From positions 310,001 through 374,000 of the forward strand of contig JBAIAC010000261.1 of assembly GCA_037349315.1 (NCBI GenBank): a stretch of 64,000 nucleotides of DNA, written 5' to 3'. Origin of the DNA: Chelydra serpentina (lineage: Eukaryota > Chordata > Testudines > Chelydridae). Shown here piece after piece: positions 56,162 through 64,000 of the stretch. A model generated the notes under the pieces. The model was not told the DNA's origin. It did not search any database and was given only the letters and a program-made list of their open reading frames with translations. A program made the translations under genes and the position numbers. Numbering within the stretch: position 1 is the stretch's first letter; every line of letters starts with the position of its first letter.

Positions 56162-56660
56162 AGAACAGCCTTCCAAGGGGAGCAGTGGGGGCAAAAGATC
56201 TATCTGGCTTCACGTTTAAGTTTATGGAGGGGATGGTTTCATAGGATAACATGATCTTGGCAATTAACTGACCTTTCATTATCAGTGGTAAATAGGACCA
56301 ATGGTCAATGATGGGATGTTAGAAGTTACTACAGAGAACTTTTTCCTGGGTGTCTGGCTGGTGAGTCTTGCCCACATGCTCAGGGTTCAGCTGATCGCCA
56401 TATTTGGGGTCGGAAAGGAATTTTCCTCCAGGGTAGATCGGCAGAGACCTTCGGGGTTTTTCACCGTCCTCTGCAGCATGGGGCACGGGTCACTTGCTGG
56501 AGGATTCTCTGCACCTTGAAGTCTTTAAACCATGATTTGAGGACTTCAGTAGCTGAGAGGATTATTGCAGGAGTGGGTGGGTGAGATTCTGTGGCCTGCA
56601 TTGTGCAGGAGGTCAGACTAGATGATCATAATGGTCCCTTCTGACCTTAAGGTCTATGGG
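56162..56660 (+). mobile_element. 5'-truncated CR1 3' end
   Basis: It starts in the last codons of ORF2 (AACAGCCTTCCAAGGGGAGC) and follows the 3' UTR of the element at 46-51 kb with few differences, ending TTCTGACCTTAAGGTCTATGG. It begins about 45 bases after the tRNA-Thr gene. Confidence 0.9.
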
Positions 56661-56764
56661 ACAGGAGGCCCTCACCATGCACAGATCTGCCTCTTGCTTT
56701 CAGCCCCCCTCTGCTGGTCGCCGCCTCGCTTGAAGGCCCAGAGCAAATGAAAGAAGCAAATACC

Positions 56765-56828
56765 TAGCATAGGATGGTTCTGATCCATCAACCTCGGGGT
56801 TACGGGCCCAGCACGCTTCCACTGCGCC
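56765..56828 (-). pseudogene. Initiator tRNA-Met pseudogene, 5'-truncated
   Basis: The minus strand reads GGGCGCAGTGGAAGCGTGC, GGGCCCGTAACCCC and GGATCAGAACCATCC. The anticodon has become CGT and the 5' acceptor strand is missing. The duplicated segment shared with 14,385 begins right at the truncation. Confidence 0.75.
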
Positions 56829-57270
56829 CGCAGCCTGCTGGGGAGCTCCCAGAAGTGATTAAGGGACAGAGACTCCTAAGTGCCCAGAGTAACTAGGGTT
56901 TGGGGTTCACCGAGGCCGGTAAGGGGGTCGCTATGTCGGCCTTGTAACCCTGGGTGTCAGGTCGCTGTGCAGCTTTGATCTAGAGCTCTGATCCCAACAA
57001 CCGACCAGCAGCCCACAGCCTCCCGCTGGGTCTGCCCCACCTGGTTACTCCTCACAGGCTGACCTGACCCCGCTTCCAGCCCTGGATTCGTCCCCTAATC
57101 ATCCTAATGCCACTCGGAGCCACAGCCGTGGAGGTGCTGATGGAGGGAGGGGTGACTCTGGGATGGGGTTCTTCTCTAAAGATGGCTGCAGAAAGGTGGG
57201 GCTCAGCTCTGTCAGCGACCTGCCCAGTTCCCTCGCTGACAGGGGATGCCGACATTTCTGTCAGGCTCAC
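56822..57270. repeat. Duplicated segment, partner at 14,385-14,830
   Basis: A direct repeat of the 14-kb segment, high identity throughout. Homology stops near GACATTTCTGT, after which the two sites differ. Confidence 0.8.
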
Positions 57271-57689
57271 TGGCAGCGGGCGGGACGTGGCTGCTGCCGC
57301 AGGTCTGGCTTTAACGCCCGGTGCTTGCTCACCTGCTTGGCTGTCTGGGGCCTTCGGTCCCTCCCAGCTGTGTGAGAAGCGGGCTGGTGGCTCAAAGGGT
57401 TTTGCTGGGGCTGTCGGTGAGGGGGAATCACTGGCTGAGGATGGCTCCGTGGAAGAGCTGAGCTTTGCATGTCGTTCCGGCCTGTGGTCTCCTCTGTCAT
57501 GTGGCAGTGAGTTCCACAGCTCCCGGGGGAGCTCTGGCTCCTGTACGGAAGAGCCTCCCTGTCTGGGTGAGCTGGTGGGACGCGGTTGTCAGGGGAAGTC
57601 GTGGTGGCAGGAGAAGGGACGATCTCCCTGGTGGAGACGGTTTGGACAGCGGCTGGAGCCTGGCCCTGGGCTCTGTGAGAGGAGCCGGA

Positions 57690-57905
57690 GCAGGGAGCGG
57701 GTGCTGGGGTGACCTGTGGGGCAGAGCAGGGAGCGGGTACTGGGGTGACCTGTGGGGCAGAGCAGGGAGCGGGTGCTGGGGTGACCTGTGGGGCAGAGCA
57801 GGGAGCGGGTGCTGGGGTGACCTGTGGGGCAGAGCAGGGAGCGGGTGCTGGGGTGACCTGTGGGGCAGAGCAGGGAGCGGGTGCTGGGGTGACCTGTGGG
57901 GCAGA
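57690..57905. repeat. 36-bp tandem repeat, six copies, inside a long minus-strand frame
   Basis: The unit GGGTGCTGGGGTGACCTGTG plus GGGCAGAGCAGGGAGC repeats six times with one or two differences. The minus strand has a 246-codon frame (58,007 to 57,267) that opens with MAKDSPAPTS in a good Kozak context and contains the 12-residue repeat APQVTPAPAPCS. The plus strand also stays open, so the repeat alone does not prove coding. Confidence 0.85.
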
Positions 57906-58513
57906 TTGAACCAGCTGGAGCTGCTCAGGGCGTGTCGGTCCATCCCCAGCTGCAGGAAGGAGCCGCAGATCTCGCAGAGAGGTGGGGGCAGGGCTGTCCT
58001 TAGCCATGGGCAGAACAGACGGGCACGTAGGGCACCGCTATGCCTGGGGCACCAGACACTCTGCCGGGAGCCGGGAGGGACGGGAAGCCGTGGGGCAGGT
58101 AAGAGCAGCGCTGGGTCCTAGAGAGAGCCCAATGCGCTGCCTGCAGCACAGTCTGGGGAGGGGATTGGCTGCTGGGGTCTCTGGGGGGGGGAGGAGCTCA
58201 CCTGTGAGTGTGACTCTCCCCCGGCGTGAGGGGAGGCAGGCTGGGCGGCTCTGGCAGTGTCCTTTGTTGCCCCCCATAAAATCCATTCTTCTCCCCCCCC
58301 CACGGAGCACCCCCCTTTCCCCTCCCCCCACAGAGCACCCCTCTCTCCCCCCTCCCCTCCGGCAGTGCTGGGTTGGGTGAGGTGCTGGGGGGGGGGGCGG
58401 GGGGGGGCTGCGTGCTGAGGAAGTAAAAATGAAAGTAAGTCACTTCCTCGGCAGCCAGCCCAAGCAACAGGGGCCGGCTGGAATTACCACCCCCAGCTGG
58501 CTGGGCTGGGGAC

Positions 58514-58762
58514 AGGGTGACCAGAGACATGTGGGAAAAACCGGGACAGGGGGTTGGTGGGGTGACCAGATGTCCCACTTGTATAGGGACAGTCCCAATT
58601 TTGGGATCTATTTTTATATAGGCTCCTGTTACCCCCCATCCCTATCCCGATTTTCCACCCTTGCTGTCTGGTCACCCTAGGTGGGGGGTAATTGGTGCCT
58701 ATATAAGACAAAGCCCCAAATACCGGAAGTGGCCCTATAAAACCAAGACATCTGGTCACCCT
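58514..58762. mobile_element. MITE inserted into a MITE of the same family
   Basis: The outer copy runs from AGGGTGACCAGAGACATG to CATCTGGTCACCCT (58,762). An inner copy in the opposite orientation, GGGTGACCAGATGTCCC (about 58,558) to CTGTCTGGTCACCCTA (58,679), interrupts it. The family shares TAGGGTGACC ends with 24,138 and 62,077. Confidence 0.8.
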
Positions 58763-59734
58763 CGCTGGGGAGCGTCTCTCCCCCGGGCTGGCAGCGATCC
58801 ACCTCATCCGGGGGGAGCTGCGCAGGGCAGGATGAGCTGCTGTGGGTCCGTCGGTGCCCGTCCCTGAGATCAGACACTGGGCTAACTTCCCCATGGTCCG
58901 TGGGGCTGGCAGCGGTGCCCAGTGGCCTGTGATCGGACCTGAGGGTTTGCTGCTGCTGTTGCCGCTCTGCTCCCCAAGAGATGGATCTGGGGGTCCTGCA
59001 GCTTTCACCGATCTCCTCCTCTCCTGCAGCTGTTGGACCCGCAAGCTGGGGGGTGAGCCCAGCACGGAAGCAGGACTGTGTTGCCATTTAAATTCTCATT
59101 TAACAACTTTGGTTGCCAAAAACGCTTGCCAACAATCCTGAATCCAATTTCAATATTTAAAAAAAAAATCAATGTCTTAGCCACAAACAGAAAATTCAGT
59201 TGTTGACAATTATCTGTGACAAGTTTGGTTTGGGGCGGGGACTGGGCCAGTTTTCATCAGAGAAACAAAAAATGTTGACTGGCTCTAGCCCTGTTCCTGC
59301 TCTTCTATGGGAAGCACATTGCCCTGACTAGCCAGCAGGGGGGGCAATTCTAGTAGGGCACAGCAATGGGGGGGCATGGCCCCATCAGTTTTAAAAGGAG
59401 GGCTCTGCTGTTCCCATGGATACCTCTCATGTCACCGTGGTTCTGCTGCAGCCCCAGGTAAGCAATGGGTTCGGGTTGCTGGTTAAAGATTTCCTCTTTC
59501 CCCATCCCCGCCCCACGCGTCCAGCCTGCAGGAGGGAAGGGCTGGCCCGAGAGCCGTGTTAACATCATCCTGTCAACACTGCGGGGTTAGCAGGATGTCC
59601 CTGCCTGTGCACACAGCGAGCTGGAAGCATCGTTCTCAGGGCAGAGGCTAGTCAGGCGCGGGAGGAGACCACACACTCAACCATCTCGGAGAGACCTGGG
59701 GACTAAGGGTCTGAAGAAGCTCTCAAGGACTAAT
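58763..59734. other. Unassigned spacer
   Basis: I see no gene, RNA or named repeat in this stretch. Confidence 0.35.
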
Positions 59735-60670
59735 TTTTTTAACTAATTTTTATCAGTGAATTGGGAGATAACATCCAATCACTGCTGGTAAGATTGGTGG
59801 GTGACAAAATACCGGCAGAGTGGTAATTACTGATGAGGAGAGGGCAGTGATACAGAGCGATCTGGCTCATTCGGCAAGCTGGGCCCATTCAAAGGAAACA
59901 AGTTTGACCAGAGGCAAATGCAAACTCCGATACCTAGCAACAAGGCATGCCGGCCACACCTACAAAATGGGGAAGTGTATCCAGGAAAGCAGTGACTCTG
60001 GAAAGGATTTAGGGGCCGTAGTGGAGAAGCCACTCAACATGAGCTCCCAGTGTGGTGAACAGGGCTAAAGCCATTATTAGATGTTTGAGCAGAGCCGTGA
60101 GTAGGATGGGGCGGGGGGGGGGACACAGCATCAGAGAGGCTGATATTGGAATACTGCATCCAGTTTTGGTGTCCTCATTTGAAAAAGATGTTGAGAAATC
60201 GGAGCTCGGGCAGCAAAGAGCCACCAAATGTTCTGAGGTCTGGAGAAAAATGCCTTCAAGTGAGCTATTGAAAGAGCTCCACCTGTTTAGCTTATCAAAA
60301 GAAGATTGAAAGGTGACCTCATTGAAGTGCTGAAGTGCCTTAATGGAGAGAAAATATTGGGTATTAAAGGGCTCTTTAATCTAGCAGAGAAAGGCATAAT
60401 GAGACCCAATGGCTGGAAGGTAAAAAGAGACAAATTACAAATCAGGGAGGATTATTGAACAGCGAGGATGATTCACCACAGGAACAAGGTACCAAGGGAA
60501 GTGGTGGATTCTCCAACTCTTGGTGTCATTTAATGAAGACTAGATGCCTTTCTGGAATGTGTTTGCCCAAAAAGTAGCTCTTGTGGTACACAGGAGGCCT
60601 GTGAGATGCAGGGGGTCAGATTAGATGTTCTAATGGTCTCTTCTGGCCATAAAGTCTACTAATTTCTGAA
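59735..60670 (+). mobile_element. Old, degraded CR1-like LINE
   Basis: Phrases such as GTATCCAGGAAAGCAGTG, CTCCACCTGTTTAGCTTATC and GGGGTCAGATTAGATGTTC match the 3' third and tail of CR1 elements, but frames are broken throughout. It is a much older insertion than the one at 46 kb. Confidence 0.75.
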
Positions 60671-61440
60671 AAAGTGAGTGTAGCATTGGGAGCAGCCTCT
60701 GATGTTTTCCTGTCCAGCCGGCTTGCTTCCTAGAATGAACACTCATTGAGTGGGGTGATCCCCAGAGAGTAGCTCAATCCTCCCAAGTGTCTGGCCAGCG
60801 GCAGGACATTAGCATGGCAGGGGAGGGGGTGGGTGAGGCAGTGACATCACAAAGGCCGTTTGCAGGACCTTGGCCTATTGGTCAAAGGTGGTGGGAGGCG
60901 GTGACCTCACAGAGAGATGCTGACATCAGCCAGGCCAGGCCAGGGGCGCAGGGCCAGGGAAACCTCGGAGACCCCCGTGGCTTTGCTTCAGCAAGTCTCC
61001 TTGTCGAGGTCTCTCTCGGAGGACTGAGAGAGTATTAGGGTTCACGGACGTGAGCGCCAGGAGGAACCTCTTTGGAGTTTTCTCCTTTGCTTTTACGGAC
61101 TTACCTAGAAAACAGACGTCCCTGGTTAGAAGGTAAGAGCCTCCGAGAGGTTTGGAACCTGTTCAGTCTGATCCATCTGGTGCCAGCTGAATTCTAGGCA
61201 TGGAAAACAGTAGCTTCAGGTGGCAGAATTTAATTCCCCACTTAGGATTTTGTCCCTCAGAATCACTGGGGACATTAGGGTTTGTCCTTTTTTGTTTGAC
61301 CTTTTCCTCCATCCCTCCCTCCTTTCTCTTCACCTCTTACTTCTTTTGTCATTTCCCCTGTTCCCCTCCCACCACCAGGAGAGGTGAAGGGGTGTGTGTG
61401 TGTGGGTGGAGGGGTGTGTGACAGTGTACCCCATAAGGCT
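60671..61440. other. Unassigned spacer
   Basis: Sequence between the old CR1 and the E-box array. It contains a purine-rich stretch and a short GTGTGTGTG run near 61,391, but no recognisable gene. Confidence 0.35.
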
Positions 61441-61444
61441 TTAC

Positions 61445-61640
61445 CCGACGTGGCCACCCGGTGTCACTGTTGCTCTCTGAGAGAGACGCTCTGTGCGTTA
61501 CCCCACGTGGCACCCGGTGTCACTGTTACTCTCTGAGAGAGACGCTGTGTGCATTACCCCACGTGGCCACCCGGTGTCACTGTTGCTCTCTCAGAGAGAC
61601 GCTGTGTGCATTACCCCACGTGGCCACCCACTGTCACTGG
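61445..61640. repeat. 57-bp E-box minisatellite, second array
   Basis: About three and a half units in the opposite orientation to the 45.5-kb array, with GTGTCACTGTTGCTCTCTGA and TTACCCCACGTGGCCACCC. Three CACGTG sites remain; the first unit reads GACGTGG. Confidence 0.9.
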
Positions 61641-61913
61641 GGGTCCCTCAGCACCATCTGCTGTGTGAGGTGGTGGAAAGCCCCAAAGGGCCCATTGTGC
61701 CACTAGGGAGGGGGAAGCCCCAGGCGCCCGCTGCCACTCTGGCCACTGCAGGGGAAGCCCCGGGGGGCCTGTAGGGCCGGGCTCTGCTGGGTGTTTATTC
61801 CTTCCTGTCATCGCTGTGGAAGTGTAAACAGAGAGAATTTGCTCCTCTTTTCTATGCGGAACAAAACAAGACGGCTGAATTATTTCCAGGGCTGTAAGTA
61901 ATACAACAGAAGC

Positions 61914-61985
61914 TAGCACAGGATGGTTTCGATCCATCGACCTCTGGGTTATGGGCCCAGCACGCTTCCGCTGCGCCACTCTGCT
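61914..61985 (-). tRNA. Initiator tRNA-Met (CAT), second intact copy
   Basis: The 72-nt minus-strand cloverleaf reads AGCAGAGTGGCGCAGCGG, AAGCGTGCTGGGCCCATAAC and GATGGATCGAAACCATCC. The A1-T72 pair, three G-C pairs near the anticodon and an initiator-type T arm are all present. One acceptor pair (5-68) is G-G. No T-run lies close downstream. Its D loop is closer to the vertebrate norm than the copy at 29,843. Confidence 0.88.
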
Positions 61986-62076
61986 GTGTGTGTGTGTGGG
62001 TGTGTTTGTGTGTCTGTGTGTAATATTTTAAAATAATGCAAAATTTATTTGTCAATAAATAAATGTGGAGCCTCCA

Positions 62077-62201
62077 TAGGGTGACCAGATGTCCCGATTT
62101 TATACGGACAGTCCCGATTTTTGGGTCTTTTTTTTTATATAGGCTCCTCTTAACCCCCACCGCCTGGCCAGATTTTTCACACATGCTGTCTGGTCACCCT
62201 A
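62077..62201. mobile_element. MITE with TAGGGTGACC termini and perfect 8-bp target duplication
   Basis: The ends TAGGGTGACC and GGTCACCCTA bound 125 bp. AGCCTCCA occurs directly on both sides (62,069-62,076 and 62,202-62,209), which places the family in the hAT group by target-site length. The interior has no coding capacity. Confidence 0.93.
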
Positions 62202-62209
62202 AGCCTCCA

Positions 62210-62902
62210 GCATGGCAGTGGGGAGCACAGGCTACCAGATGCACAGAGATTGGAGATCACCCTGCAGCCCTCTCCCCCGGGACATAGACCCAGTGGTGAG
62301 GCTTCACCTTTCTGCAATGACATGCCCGTGTTGTTGGGGAGGGACACATGACCACGCTTGTGGCTTCCCTTTGCTTCCCCATAAGAAAGTCATTTTTTTG
62401 CAGGGGAACAAATACATCTGCGGGGCGGGAGGACAGGGGGACAGGGGGTGGGAGTTAAGAGGAGCCTATATACAATACATGAACACAAAGTGCTGGGTCC
62501 CCCCCCCCCATTCACAGGGCAGCAGGGAGCCCTTTGGGGAGCTGCTCTCAGAGGGCGGTGGGGGGGGCTGGAGGGACCCTGGCCCAGGGAAGGGGGCAGC
62601 AGTGGGGGATGGGCTGGTGGGGCAGTTTGGGGGCAGCAGGTGGGCTGGGGACACCGGGGTCCTGGCAGTGCCCATGCGGGGCACGTGCTCCCCCCTTCCC
62701 TGCCCGGGCAGAGACCGGGCATCTCGGCCCAGCCCGAGGCCATGGCAGCCCTGTTCGGGGGGTGGCTCCGGGCAGCAACTTCCACCCCGGAAGGACAAAT
62801 CGCGGCGGGAAAATCCCCCCCCCCCCCCCAGGGAGACGGGAAATGGCCATGGGGGGGGGGAGCCGGGGGGGCGGGAGCTGATCACGGGGGCTCTTTTCGT
62901 GC
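62210..62902. other. Unassigned GC-rich region
   Basis: A GC-rich stretch with long poly-G and poly-C runs (near 62,500 and 62,815). The overlapping open frames on both strands have no domain I recognise. Confidence 0.35.
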
Positions 62903-64000
62903 AGACAGACACCCTAGATTCTGCCATGCTGAGAAAATGCTCAATCTCTTTATTACAGTGGAGACCTGGTCCCTCCTGCCAGGCTAAACCTACAGACACA
63001 TTTTTAACCTCCCTTCTCCCTTCCCCCATCCAGTAACACAGTCTCTGAACACAATGCTGGAAAAAAGCAGAAACAACGGAGTCACTTTCAACAATTCCCT
63101 CTGACACTGACCCCATGGGAGCCAGACCCCAGCAGGAAGCATATGGAGTCAGGAACTGGGGTTTCCTCTGTCTGATCTTCATCTTTTCCACAGGAAAGTG
63201 ATTCTACCCAGGGTGCAGTAATACACCTGTCTGGGCAGATAAAAGATCTGAAAGTCTCTCTTGAAACGCCTCTCCCATGGCTCCTTTCAGTCTCTCTTTC
63301 TTCTTCTATTTCCTGTCCCCTCTCCCTGCCCGTCTGGTAGGAAAGTCCCATTCCTGGGTTGGTTGCTCCCCATGGCTGGATTTGCTCCTGCAATTGCTAA
63401 TGGGAGGAGAAATGACCGGGGGAGGGGGAGCTGTTTGTATAGAGTCATTATAATGCCAGACACCAGCATTTTCTCTTGGTTTCTTTCAGTTACCTGGAGT
63501 CTGTGGCTGAGAATTTAGTATTAACAGGGCCCAGGGCTGCCTAGGGGGCTAGTACCAGCTGGAGAAAGTCATCACCTGGGCTGGGCAGAGAAGAATATTT
63601 AATTAAGTCACTTCCCAGCACAGAACCCCGACCGGGTCACGATGGAGGCTGCAGCATCTGAGCCAGGAAGCTGAGCCCCAATATCCTGAGCAGAGAGGGA
63701 CAGGGCGTTGGAGCAGCCTTCCCTCCTTGAGCTCTCTGGGGAGAGCAGCTAATGAGAGCCCCTCCTCACAGGGGGAATTGCTGATCTCATTTACCCCACT
63801 GTCCATCTGGAGTCACTCCTCGTCTTTCCATGCAGTGACTCTCGATTAACATTGGCCTCAATGAAACCAGATTTCAGAAAGAACAAGTCCAGAGCGCTGT
63901 GGAAGAGACCGTTGCATGGCAGTGTAACCCTCTTCCCACCTCCCTCACCCCCAGATCTAGGACAAAGACTCAGGGGATGAATTTTCCCAACGGAACCTCA
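62903..64000. repeat. Right arm of a 1.1-kb inverted duplication
   Basis: This is the reverse complement of 22,655-23,777. It runs off the end of the window, so the copy probably continues to a second zinc-finger-type promoter beyond 64,000, read on the minus strand. The homology ends at about 62,903, before the coding start present in the other copy. Confidence 0.85.

Noticed and set aside
62466..63191. 241-codon minus-strand frame near the right edge
   Set aside because: It spans poly-G/C runs and the non-coding part of the inverted duplication; the corresponding sequence at 23 kb is 5' region, not coding.

Overview
This is nuclear DNA from a sauropsid, most likely a cryptodiran turtle. 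The evidence is CR1 LINEs ending in tandem TCTATGAG-type octamers, a tRNA-derived SINE carrying a CR1-like tail, many short hAT-type elements with 8-bp target duplications, and KRAB/C2H2 exons of the turtle/bird type (coding start MAAEEPVQ). The species call rests on family recognition, not a search. I see no conventional intact multi-exon host gene.

The main content is a dense, mosaic tRNA cluster: 33 tRNA-like loci in 64 kb, on both strands and of mixed isotypes (Gln, Lys, Thr, Cys, Ala, Asn, Arg, Ser, initiator Met, Gly, Ile-like, plus Phe, Val and Glu relics). About half look foldable and the rest are decayed or truncated. Most sit in duplicated blocks repeated directly or inverted through the window: an initiator-Met block six times, a Lys block six times, a Thr block five times and an Ala block twice. 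Two loci carry an anticodon that does not match their body.

Layout. 0.7-5.3 kb: tRNA-Gln, Lys, Thr, Cys and a Phe relic. 5.0-6.1 kb: duplication copy A with a G-rich minisatellite. 6.1-10.1 kb: a KRAB-zinc-finger pseudogene lacking its KRAB-A exon and broken in its finger array by a hAT element and a SINE. 11-12.2 kb: a DNA element. 13-19.4 kb: Ala, Asn, Arg, Arg and Ser tRNAs with an inverted pair of initiator-Met relics, a 245-bp inverted repeat, a 68-bp minisatellite and an LTR-like repeat. 19.5-22 kb: a CR1 fragment, CA repeats and a GC-rich minisatellite. 22.0-29.2 kb: a second KRAB-zinc-finger gene with a CpG-rich promoter and all exon boundaries recognisable, but with in-frame stops. 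29.6-31 kb: duplication copy B with an intact initiator-Met tRNA. 32-42.4 kb: Ile-like, Gly, Lys and Thr/Ala tRNAs with CR1 and hAT remnants. 43-46 kb: C-rich minisatellites, a MIR-like SINE and a 57-bp E-box minisatellite lying between tRNA-Val and tRNA-Ser relics. 46.15-51.04 kb: an apparently full-length CR1 LINE with both ORFs open. 51.8-57.3 kb: Glu relic, Thr, Gln, Lys relic, Thr and initiator-Met relic. 57.7-64 kb: a 36-bp repeat, nested MITEs, an old CR1, a second E-box array, an intact initiator-Met tRNA and the inverted copy of the region downstream of the 22-kb promoter.

The tRNA loci would be transcribed by RNA polymerase III from internal A and B boxes, and many have T-runs downstream. 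The zinc-finger relics and the CR1 would use RNA polymerase II. The window reads as an unstable, duplication-prone tRNA/KRAB-ZNF cluster colonised by retroelements. All assignments come from reading the sequence; edges of repeats and duplications are approximate.
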